A stretch of 29,900 bases of DNA, taken from positions 1-29,900 of the forward strand of contig CAYNUG010000013.1 of NCBI GenBank assembly GCA_964400545.1. The letters run 5' to 3'. Both the position numbers and the translations under genes were made by a program. Of the stretch, positions 1 to 7,198 are shown in pieces. This DNA is from UBA647 sp964400545 (GTDB lineage Bacteria > Acidobacteriota > Aminicenantia > UBA2199). The notes below the pieces were generated by a model. That model was not told the DNA's origin. It searched no databases and saw nothing but the letters and a program-made list of their open reading frames with translations. Positions within the stretch are counted from its first letter, which is position 1. Each line of letters opens with the position of its first letter.

Positions 1-1805
1 CTCTGCCCTTTCTGCCAATACCGAAGAGCGTTCGGGATATCCCGGTTCTTTGTCTTCTGCTCCAGAACAGGGATCAAAATGTCAAGCGGCTTGATACCCA
101 TACTCCCTTTCATGCTTTTCATTATCGACCTGTACTGAAAAAAGAATTGTGAAAGCGTATCGGTTAATATGACCCGGTTCCCCTCATTTATAAGATTCGG
201 ACCGATCATTATTCTTAGCAAACCTTCACAGAATCGCATCTGCTGTTCGGGTATTTCTTTTCCCGGGTCATGAATATGGAAAGGATTAAATGAAAAATTT
301 ATCTTCTCCTTTGAAACTGTAAGAATGGAAGTGTCCTCTTCAGCTTCCTCCCTGAGAAATTCAAATAACTCAGTAAACGACCTCGAAAGATCGATCACAT
401 ATATCCGGGGATTTGCGGTCATTCCTGATAGAAGCAATTTATTAACCAGAAAACTTTTCCCCCCGCCGGTTGGACCTGTTATTGCCATATGATATGCATC
501 TTCTCTTTTTGTGAATGGTGTGTACGAAAAAATTCCTTTGGCCCTGTCAAGAAAATAATCAGCAGGCTCCGGATCACCCCTGAACAAAAGATGAACTGAA
601 AAAAAATCTCCAACGTTCCGGGTAAGGATTGTTGAAGACCTTCTGTTTAATTTTTCCATACCCGGAAGGCTTCCGAAGAAAGCTGCGGATAAATTATATC
701 TTTCCACCAATGCAATTGAGCCGAGTTCCCTGAATATGGTAATTGCCTCACTCACCTTTTCGCTAAGGTATTCTTTATCCTCAGATGAAAGGATCATGGT
801 CAGACTCCACTTGACGGGGATCTCTCCGTTTACCTTCACATCCTTCATGAACTCATCGGCTTCCTCAACATAATTTTCGCTGCTCTTATCAACTGAGGAA
901 AGCGACTTCGCAATATTTTGATTTATTCGGAGCCTTTTTTCTATCTTCTGATAATTAATTATCTGAAAAGACTGCCTGATCACGAATTTAATATCCAGAT
1001 CAAACAGCCTCTCCAGATAAATGGAATGTGAATATTTAGGAGGATATTTCACAGAGATCACTTTTGAATAATATCCATTGGAAAATTTCAAAATATCTTT
1101 CCCGAATTCATAGCCCGAATGTGCCAACTGAACATTTAATGAAAGATCATCCCTATAATATGGCGGATCCGAATAGTTTATCAGTCTGTAAAGCATCTCA
1201 AAGGAACCTTTCCTGTCGGGAATATAAAAACCGAATCTTGAAAATGTTGACTTCATCGACATAAGCCCCTGATACAATTTCTCCATATTTTCGTCTAATT
1301 CCTTTTGAGAGAACTGATGCACTTTTTTTTCATTGATCAGTGCCGTCCAGGGGATCTCCCTTTTTGAAGGGTCCCAATATCTTAATGATCCGAAGATCTT
1401 GTTTGAAAAACTTCCGGATGAGATCCCGTCCCAGAATGTCTGTTTTTTCTGCTGAAGAAATTCAATTATTTCAGGAGCATTCTTGTTCTTTTTCAACGGA
1501 TGACAATTGTTAATATCTCTGTCCAGGAAATTCGATACAACATAACCCCTTTCCAATTGTGTAAATCCCGACCTTAAAATATCACTGCATTGCTCTTTTT
1601 CTTCAGGGGATAATTTTTCGTGATCAATTCCAGATATCTCAAAAAGGAGCAGAACCCCTCCATCCTTCAAAAGTATTATCGGAAGATCATACTTGTTTTC
1701 AACAAAATCGACATAAAGCAGGATATCATCAAGTTTCTGCTCACTTTTCCTAAAGTTATTCAATACCGAAGAATAAGTTTTAAGTGAATCTTTTATAAGC
1801 TTCAT
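1..1805 (-). CDS. VirB4/TraC-family conjugation ATPase (3' end beyond window)
   Basis: Translated from the ATG at 1803-1805, the frame stays open to the left edge, giving about 601 residues; family members are usually about 800, so the C-terminal part lies outside. A P-loop GPTGGGKS is at residues 444-451, and a following strand IYVIDLSRS fits the ATPase core of VirB4/TraC proteins, which power pilus assembly and substrate transfer at the inner membrane in type IV secretion. The N-terminal 400 residues have no catalytic motif I recognise, as expected for the CagE/TrbE/VirB-type N-terminal domain. The start codon follows the VirB3-like stop with no gap. The residues after the P-loop look somewhat closer to F-type TraC than to Ti-type VirB4; I cannot decide. 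Family assignment is secure, subtype is not. Confidence 0.88.
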   Translation of the reverse strand, partial: MKLIKDSLKTYSSVLNNFRKSEQKLDDILLYVDFVENKYDLPIILLKDGGVLLLFEISGIDHEKLSPEEKEQCSDILRSGFTQLERGYVVSNFLDRDINNCHPLKKNKNAPEIIEFLQQKKQTFWDGISSGSFSNKIFGSLRYWDPSKREIPWTALINEKKVHQFSQKELDENMEKLYQGLMSMKSTFSRFGFYIPDRKGSFEMLYRLINYSDPPYYRDDLSLNVQLAHSGYEFGKDILKFSNGYYSKVISVKYPPKYSHSIYLERLFDLDIKFVIRQSFQIINYQKIEKRLRINQNIAKSLSSVDKSSENYVEEADEFMKDVKVNGEIPVKWSLTMILSSEDKEYLSEKVSEAITIFRELGSIALVERYNLSAAFFGSLPGMEKLNRRSSTILTRNVGDFFSVHLLFRGDPEPADYFLDRAKGIFSYTPFTKREDAYHMAITGPTGGGKSFLVNKLLLSGMTANPRIYVIDLSRSFTELFEFLREEAEEDTSILTVSKEKINFSFNPFHIHDPGKEIPEQQMRFCEGLLRIMIGPNLINEGNRVILTDTLSQFFFQYRSIMKSMKGSMGIKPLDILIPVLEQKTKNRDIPNALRYWQKGQ

Positions 1806-2099
1806 TCAGGTTATTATTATTCTCTGATCAGACATAGTGTACGATGATATCCTGCTCTTCAATATTGAGGATCTTTTTGCCGAATGCTCTATCTCATCCC
1901 TATTGTCCCGGTAAAAGAAATAGCCGAACAGTCCCCCGAAAAAACAGACATTCACAAAGAAAGAGAGGATCATATCCGTAATAAATGACAATATCATCAG
2001 ACTAAGGACAAATCCTCCGAGTATTGTGAAAAGGCTTGTGAAATAGACTCCCCAGATCTTCGGTTTAAACATAATGTTCACATAGATCCTTTTGTTCAT
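1806..2099 (-). CDS. VirB3-like T4SS membrane protein
   Basis: 97 residues with a short N-terminal segment, two closely spaced hydrophobic stretches (about residues 17-40 and 43-62) and a charged C-terminus. The pattern K-P-x-x-W-G-V just before the first hydrophobic stretch resembles VirB3/TrbD/TraL proteins, small inner-membrane partners of VirB4. Its ATG overlaps the stop of the upstream pilin gene by four bases (ATGA, 2096-2099), and its stop touches the VirB4 start, so the three are translationally linked. The call depends mostly on size, topology and position between virB2-like and virB4-like genes, because primary sequence in this family is weakly conserved. Confidence 0.7.
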   Translation of the reverse strand: MNKRIYVNIMFKPKIWGVYFTSLFTILGGFVLSLMILSFITDMILSFFVNVCFFGGLFGYFFYRDNRDEIEHSAKRSSILKSRISSYTMSDQRIIIT

Positions 2100-2374
2100 G
2101 AGTTAGCAAGTGTTTTGGCGACCACTCCGAGTGCGATCCCCACAATTCCCTCAAGAAGTTCTTTTGTTCCCCCCTGACCGCCGGTCGAAAAAGTAAAAGC
2201 TGCCCTTCCTATCCCAATCAGCCCGAGAACGGGGAAAATTATTGCAGCGACTTCTCCAACAACACTCATGACCGAATCGGTGGCACTCTTGATTGATATC
2301 TCTCGTGCCAGCATCGGTGCTTCAAGTACAAATATAGATATTCCGATCTGGACAATTCTCTTAATATATTTCAT
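2096..2374 (-). CDS. VirB2/TrbC-like conjugative pilin precursor
   Basis: 92 residues: a basic N-terminus and a hydrophobic signal sequence (about 6-22, likely cut near the LAR at 22-24), then two hydrophobic helices separated by a short Gly-rich loop (STGGQGG). This is the standard layout of VirB2/TrbC pilins, whose processed form makes the conjugative pilus. An AGGAGA ribosome site lies eight bases before the ATG at 2374. It sits between the 59-residue membrane peptide and the VirB3-like gene, the expected place for a pilin. The identity is by topology and context, not by a sequence motif. Confidence 0.72.
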   Translation of the reverse strand: MKYIKRIVQIGISIFVLEAPMLAREISIKSATDSVMSVVGEVAAIIFPVLGLIGIGRAAFTFSTGGQGGTKELLEGIVGIALGVVAKTLANS

Positions 2375-2386
2375 TCGTACTATCTC

Positions 2387-2566
2387 CTATTCATCAAGAT
2401 CTTTTCTTTTCTTCAGTGCATATATCCATATGGCACCTCCTGCAATGGAAGTAAATATTATCACCATAGTTGATATTTTACTCAATACTGTCCCTGCAGA
2501 TACTTCAGCTGTCAACATCATCATTGCTCCGAATATACCTAATAATGTAAAAAAAAATCTTCTCAT
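2387..2566 (-). CDS. 59-residue signal/TM peptide at head of T4SS operon
   Basis: The frame is open further upstream, but the ATG at 2564-2566 is chosen because AAAGGAGG sits five bases before it and because it begins a textbook signal sequence (MRRFFF followed by a hydrophobic stretch and AEVSAG). The mature part is about 35 residues with one hydrophobic segment (about 33-49) and a charged tail, KKRKDLDE. It is the first gene after the promoter at 2589-2617 and lies 12 bases before the pilin gene. It could be a second, shortened pilin-like subunit or a small accessory T4SS membrane peptide; I do not recognise a named family. Confidence 0.65.
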   Translation of the reverse strand: MRRFFFTLLGIFGAMMMLTAEVSAGTVLSKISTMVIIFTSIAGGAIWIYALKKRKDLDE

Positions 2567-2588
2567 TACGCCTCCTTTGTTATGAGAT

Positions 2589-2617
2589 ATTATAGTATAC
2601 ATTTTTAATATTTTCAA
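2589..2617 (-). promoter_or_regulatory. Sigma-70-type promoter for the T4SS operon
   Basis: On the minus strand TTGAAA (2612-2617) is followed after exactly 17 bases by a perfect TATAAT (2589-2594). Transcription would start about 16-18 bases before the 59-residue gene, leaving room for its AAAGGAGG site. This is one of the best-matching promoters in the window. Confidence 0.75.
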
Positions 2618-2748
2618 CATATCAATAACATTTATAAAACTTCTTGCCCGAGGCAAAAGTAGTCATGGCCGGATCGGAAGACGAGTTGTCCACCTTTTCG
2701 AGAACCGTCCCCAAAAAAGGTTTCATTTTTACTTCTTGATCAGGGCTA

Positions 2749-2757
2749 TGCTATGAT
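2749..2757 (+). promoter_or_regulatory. Extended -10 box next to the phosphatase start
   Basis: TGCTATGAT fits the extended -10 form TGnTATnAT. No good -35 is present (TTACTT at 2729-2734 at 17-base spacing). Only six bases separate the box from the ATG at 2764, so a transcript starting at the usual distance would begin at or next to the start codon; no Shine-Dalgarno sequence is visible. Confidence 0.5.
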
Positions 2758-2763
2758 ACGGGC

Positions 2764-3327
2764 ATGAGAATTGTGCTGGTAAGGCATGGGAAGCCGGATG
2801 TGGAGAAATACACATCCGGTGAAGATGGGTCCTACAGAGAGTGGCTTAAAAAATATAATGCAGCAGGAATAAATAAATTGGATAAACCTCCGGCAGAGTT
2901 GGTGAAACTGATCGGGGAATTTGATGTTGTTCTCAGCAGTGACCTGAAGAGAGCAGTGGATTCTGCTCAGGCCCTGGCAAACGGAAAGGAAATAATAAAG
3001 GATAAGGTCTTCCGGGAATTCGAACTGCCGGAGAGCAAAAGAAAGCTTCCGAGATTTTCTCCCGGGGTATGGTCATTGATCTTCCGGATATTATGGTTCA
3101 CAGGATATTCGAATAAGAGTGAGAATTTTTCTGATGCAAAAGAACGGATAAGATCATCTGCGGACAAACTGATAGAATTGTCAGAAGATCATTCCGGGAT
3201 AGTTTTGATCGGACACGGGCTGATGAACAGATTCATCGGGAGAGAATTAATCAAACGGGGATGGAAAAAACACGGAAGAACAGGAAGTTCTTACTGGGGT
3301 TTTTCCGAATATATCAAGAAAACATAA
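2764..3327 (+). CDS. Histidine phosphatase superfamily protein
   Basis: 187 residues. The phosphohistidine motif LVRHG is at residues 5-9 (His8), with the supporting residues of the fold: Arg63 in SSDLKRA, an acidic Glu near 84-88 and the second His in IGHG (His151). These form the phosphate pocket of the phosphoglycerate mutase-like/SixA branch, which removes phosphate from small molecules or phosphoproteins; the substrate cannot be read from sequence. It is the only plus-strand gene, diverging from the T4SS operon and converging on the TPR gene, with stops four bases apart. No export signal, so cytoplasmic. The -10 box six bases upstream and absent ribosome site suggest a leaderless mRNA. 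Confidence 0.85.
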   Translation: MRIVLVRHGKPDVEKYTSGEDGSYREWLKKYNAAGINKLDKPPAELVKLIGEFDVVLSSDLKRAVDSAQALANGKEIIKDKVFREFELPESKRKLPRFSPGVWSLIFRILWFTGYSNKSENFSDAKERIRSSADKLIELSEDHSGIVLIGHGLMNRFIGRELIKRGWKKHGRTGSSYWGFSEYIKKT

Positions 3328-3331
3328 AAAA

Positions 3332-4915
3332 TTATTTCGAATTTATCTCAACTTCAAACTTTGCTTTTTTGAGCTTATCATCAAGAGGAAGCTCTATTGG
3401 AAACTTAAGGCCCTTAATATATGCTTCGTGGAATATCCGCCCATTAACAAAAACCTGCAAAAGATGGAATTCTCCGAATTTTTTATAATAGTTTTCATCC
3501 AGTTCAAGTATAATTTTATCAATATTATAGGGATAAACTGAGGTTTTTATATTTTTTTTGTTTATATGAATGATATTTGACTTCTTTATCTTATCAAAGT
3601 TCTCATCCTTTATATTTATAAAAAAATCATCTGTGCCTATCACTTTCTCTATCCTCATTAATCTCCAGAATGTAGAGATCAATACCGGAGATATTTTTTC
3701 TATATCTTTAAGGACATCCATCGCTTTGGTAAGGAGACGGGAATTCATATAAGCATCCGCAAGGAGTGTAAGAAGTTTTGCAAGATCTTTCTCCTGCCCT
3801 TCTTTAACAAATGTGACGGACTTCCTGAAAGATTCTGTCTCACTTATCATTTTTGATATTTGCCCCGTCTTGAAGTTCAACAATTGTTTGATATAGAATA
3901 CATTTAGATCATTTGAATTAAAGAATTTCTTCTGCTTCAAAAATTCATCAAACTCTTCAATATCTTTTAATGAATTAAATATATTAATATATGATCTGGA
4001 CAGTCCTATTATTTTTGAAATATTTTCCGTACTCAGATCTGACAATAGAATTTTGACCGATTTGTTTATCAGCTCCTTTTGAAAATTAAACAAAGCTGTT
4101 TCTCTGAATTTCGTTCCCGGACTGAACTTATAGTAACCTTTGATCTGCGAAATTGATCTTTTTAAAAGAGAGATCATCTTCGTTTCATCTCCTGCATATT
4201 TTTGCTTCTCAGTTTCAAATCTTTTCAATTGGAGATATTCCGTTTGAGCCAAGAGTCTATGACGAAAGTTTAGATCAAGTTCATGTTTTATCAGTTCTTT
4301 ATGAACAGTCTGATAGAACCTTCCCGTTTTGTTTAAGATCGAAGTTAGGAATGATGGATCCTGAGAATAAAATCCCCATGTTTCTATGATCTTTTCGAAT
4401 TTTTCTTTTCCCACTTTCGACATCGATATTTTCATCAGTGAAATTGCAGTATCTTTATCTTCCTGACCGATAAATGGCCAGAGGGATAAATAGATCATTA
4501 CAGTATCACTATTTATACTCAGATTTGTCTTTCTTATTGATGATGCATTCTTTATCAATCTCAGTCCTTTTTCAAAAACAAGAGGATCAGTAGAATTACT
4601 TTCCAAATACGTCCTCCCAAGGAGGAAATGTGATGAAAAGTTAAGATTATTCAGCCGGATAGATCTTTCGAACATTTGCCTGCTCTCTTCCAATGACTTT
4701 TTGTGTGTTTTACCATTTCTATCCATCAGAAGGCTCCCGTAATTATAATAATTACTGGATAGGAGCGGGAATATCTGAGTGCTTAGTTTGACAAACCCAG
4801 GATCAGGCGGATCATTATTTGCTCCCTTAATATAGGCAAGTTCTGAGATCGCTTTCAAAGAGAAAAATAACACAAGTATAATAATAATTGATTTCAAAAT
4901 ATTGGTGTTTCTCAT
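3332..4915 (-). CDS. Membrane-anchored TPR-like partner of the polysaccharide ligase/polymerase
   Basis: 527 residues: one N-terminal hydrophobic anchor (about 8-25), then a long helical region with TPR-like pairs, such as the stretch around 72-105 (Ser-leu-glu-glu, followed by FLLGRTYLES) and around 375-400, ending in a short beta-rich C-terminal part. No catalytic motif. Its ATG overlaps the ligase/polymerase stop by four bases (4912-4915), which usually means joint synthesis. Many Wzy/WaaL-like proteins in exopolysaccharide loci have a TPR companion or TPR tail that helps control chain assembly, and this gene fits that role by inference. It is the last gene of the operon and converges with the phosphatase gene. 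Confidence 0.6.
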   Translation of the reverse strand: MRNTNILKSIIIILVLFFSLKAISELAYIKGANNDPPDPGFVKLSTQIFPLLSSNYYNYGSLLMDRNGKTHKKSLEESRQMFERSIRLNNLNFSSHFLLGRTYLESNSTDPLVFEKGLRLIKNASSIRKTNLSINSDTVMIYLSLWPFIGQEDKDTAISLMKISMSKVGKEKFEKIIETWGFYSQDPSFLTSILNKTGRFYQTVHKELIKHELDLNFRHRLLAQTEYLQLKRFETEKQKYAGDETKMISLLKRSISQIKGYYKFSPGTKFRETALFNFQKELINKSVKILLSDLSTENISKIIGLSRSYINIFNSLKDIEEFDEFLKQKKFFNSNDLNVFYIKQLLNFKTGQISKMISETESFRKSVTFVKEGQEKDLAKLLTLLADAYMNSRLLTKAMDVLKDIEKISPVLISTFWRLMRIEKVIGTDDFFINIKDENFDKIKKSNIIHINKKNIKTSVYPYNIDKIILELDENYYKKFGEFHLLQVFVNGRIFHEAYIKGLKFPIELPLDDKLKKAKFEVEINSK

Positions 4916-6357
4916 TTGGCAACCTCTTTAGTCACCATTGACCTTTTTTTTACAGGTATTCCGGATTCCGTAAATTCCCTTCTGTATGTCATAAATTTTA
5001 TCCCCAGCCCCAAGATCAAAATAAAAATAAAAGAATTAGAAGGGATCCTCAGGGCATAATCAAAGAATGAATGGAAAAGCGCAGCATATATGGCAGAAAG
5101 CAGACCGATACCGAACAATCTGATCTTGGGGTGCCTCCTCACTATCCACATTTTATAGATCGAATAGATAACTAATCCCAAAAGAAATATCCCTAATGCA
5201 AATCCAAGTATCCCGCCATCAGTGAAGGTCTCGAGGTATTCATTGTGAGCATTGGTAGACCACTTTCCGCCTACGTCTGTATCATACAAAAGGAATGCAT
5301 TCTTATAAGTCCCGAATCCTGTTCCGAACAGTGGAAAATCTTTTAACATATTAAGAGAATCCGGCCATCTCCGGAATCTCCCAGCTTTATCAAAATTGGT
5401 CTTCATGAACTTATCAGATGTATTTTTTATCCCGATATAAAGAGTTATCAATGCTATAGTAATGAAGATCACTTTTATTTTTTTCCGAAATATCCTAGAC
5501 CGGGTAAGGTAAAATGTGAGTAATCCGAATATTATCAAAGTTGTAATAAGTGTCATGATCCCCGCTCTGGAACCGGTAAGAATAATAGAAATACTGATCA
5601 TAACAACAAGAACAAAAGAGATCAGGAAACTTCTGTCCTTATTAAAAGTTGATACCATCCTATCCCTGAAGCCAGCACCCGATTCGAACAGATCCATCTT
5701 CAGGAATAATACAGCAAGAACAAGTGGGAGGATCATTTCCAGATAGAATGCGAAATGATCCGCATTCCCCAGTGTTCCGGTCAGGAATTCAACTTCCCTG
5801 GGTTTTTCTATCTGATGGAAAAAGATGAAAAATTTGTCACTCTGAAGTGCATATTTTATTATTCCGAAAACCGACTGAATGGCAGCGGAGAGGATAATAA
5901 TATTTATTACCGGGATAAGATCCCTTATCCTCAAATTGATATTAATAAAACTTATCAGGAACAAGATGATCACAAGGAGCCTGATCCCGAACAATACTGT
6001 CTCCACAGGGACCTTCGAGATAGCCATGAAAGAAGGGAGCACTTCCGAGACAGGAAAATAACTTTTCAAGGTGGCAGGAGATATTAATTTCAGTATGAAT
6101 ACCGGCAAAGGAGTGACCTGAAATACTAAAAAACCGAAAAATATATATGTGATCAGTTTGATCTTTCTTTGAAATGCAAAATTGACAGATCCGAATCCCT
6201 TTGATCCCAATTGATTCCTTATCGAGAGTCCGGCAAATGAAAGGAGAAGAAGAACTAAATAAAAAACCGGTGAGAAAACTTTCCCGACACAACCGAACGG
6301 AATAGGAGATAACAATATGAACCCTTTAAGAAAATTCAGATATGTACTCTTTTTCAT
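4912..6357 (-). CDS. O-antigen ligase/polymerase family protein (Wzy/WaaL-like)
   Basis: 481 residues with about 10-12 hydrophobic segments and one large periplasmic loop. The family signature lies in this loop and around it: TGSRAG at 261-266, an Arg-rich RFRRW at 327-331, GTGFGTY at 345-351, and NAHNEYLE at 369-376 with the conserved His371. Such proteins join undecaprenyl-linked glycan units, either polymerising repeat units or ligating them to an acceptor. The start codon follows the PHP gene stop directly, and an AGGAG site lies inside the end of that gene. Position after Wzc/PHP and before a TPR gene favours polymerase over lipid A ligase, but sequence alone does not settle it. Confidence 0.88.
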   Translation of the reverse strand: MKKSTYLNFLKGFILLSPIPFGCVGKVFSPVFYLVLLLLSFAGLSIRNQLGSKGFGSVNFAFQRKIKLITYIFFGFLVFQVTPLPVFILKLISPATLKSYFPVSEVLPSFMAISKVPVETVLFGIRLLVIILFLISFININLRIRDLIPVINIIILSAAIQSVFGIIKYALQSDKFFIFFHQIEKPREVEFLTGTLGNADHFAFYLEMILPLVLAVLFLKMDLFESGAGFRDRMVSTFNKDRSFLISFVLVVMISISIILTGSRAGIMTLITTLIIFGLLTFYLTRSRIFRKKIKVIFITIALITLYIGIKNTSDKFMKTNFDKAGRFRRWPDSLNMLKDFPLFGTGFGTYKNAFLLYDTDVGGKWSTNAHNEYLETFTDGGILGFALGIFLLGLVIYSIYKMWIVRRHPKIRLFGIGLLSAIYAALFHSFFDYALRIPSNSFIFILILGLGIKFMTYRREFTESGIPVKKRSMVTKEVAK

Positions 6358-7146
6358 TTATTTTTTTCTCCTGAAAATATTGATAACAGATTTTGATTTG
6401 GAAGGATCTTTCAAGGGACCTATATCCGGGATCCCTTCATTGTTGATAATTGCAGCCGGGATATATTTCAGAAATAATTCGATTTTATCAGGTTCGATCC
6501 AGCTTATTATTTTTTTCATTCCTGACAATCCGGGAGGGCGAACTCTCGGATCATGGCAATCAGAAGCAATAACATGAACAAGATTATTTTTCAGAAGTAC
6601 ATTTGCCGTATCTTTCACATCCGAACCGAAATCTCCACGCAAACTGCCTGCATCCAGTTGCGAAAGTGCTCCGGCAACAAGAAATTCGTACAGAATGGAT
6701 GGCTTGGTCTGAATGTCTGTATTTCTCTCCGGATGACAAATAACAGGTATATATCCCTCGTTGAGGATATTAAAAATAAAATCCTTCGTCCCGGGGAAAA
6801 TAAAGTTCATCGGAAATTCAAGAAGGAAATAGTCGCCATTGTTAATGGTTAGAATGTCAGGGAATTTTTTAAGATTCTCCCTGAGACAGGAAGTAAAATA
6901 ATTCTCGCTTCCCTGGAATATTTCTATCCCCGGGTCAAGTTCATCAACTTTCTTCTTGAATTCGCTGAAAATGTCCCTGAATTTTTCGATCTCCTTTATT
7001 TTACCGGAGTGACTGAACATATGAGGAGTGGCAACAATCGCTTTTACACCATCTTCAACAGACATCTCAAGCATCCTGACAGACTCGTCAAATGACTGCG
7101 ATCCGTCATCTACATTGGGGATTATATGTGAATGAATATCGATCAT
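6358..7146 (-). CDS. PHP-type protein-tyrosine phosphatase (CpsB/YwqE-like)
   Basis: 262 residues, the normal length of CpsB/CapC/YwqE enzymes. Metal-binding motifs of the PHP fold are all present: DIHSHIIP with His5 and His7, DDG at 13-15, PH at 41-42, LLEFP near 108-112, CHPERN with His138, and ASDCHD with Asp196 and His198. These manganese-dependent phosphatases remove phosphate from the tyrosine-rich tail of the cognate Wzc-type kinase and so tune polysaccharide length and export. The kinase gene ends 52 bases upstream, and the ligase/polymerase gene follows without a gap. No clear ribosome site precedes the ATG. Confident call. Confidence 0.92.
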   Translation of the reverse strand: MIDIHSHIIPNVDDGSQSFDESVRMLEMSVEDGVKAIVATPHMFSHSGKIKEIEKFRDIFSEFKKKVDELDPGIEIFQGSENYFTSCLRENLKKFPDILTINNGDYFLLEFPMNFIFPGTKDFIFNILNEGYIPVICHPERNTDIQTKPSILYEFLVAGALSQLDAGSLRGDFGSDVKDTANVLLKNNLVHVIASDCHDPRVRPPGLSGMKKIISWIEPDKIELFLKYIPAAIINNEGIPDIGPLKDPSKSKSVINIFRRKK

Positions 7147-7198
7147 TGTTCTATAAAGTTAAACTCCACTAAATCCGGATCTCTTCATAACAATCCCT

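Noticed and set aside
2268..2585. Plus-strand open frame of 105 codons
   Set aside because: Antisense to the pilin and the 59-residue gene, which both have ribosome sites, operon linkage and clear signal sequences.
2639..2660. Imperfect hairpin (TTGCC/GGCAA) between the divergent T4SS and phosphatase genes as a terminator
   Set aside because: Stem is only five perfect pairs and no gene ends there on either strand.
5755..6087. Plus-strand open frames inside the ligase/polymerase gene (also 7254-7850, 16376-16807)
   Set aside because: Shadows of strongly supported minus-strand genes; no ribosome sites and no recognisable domains.
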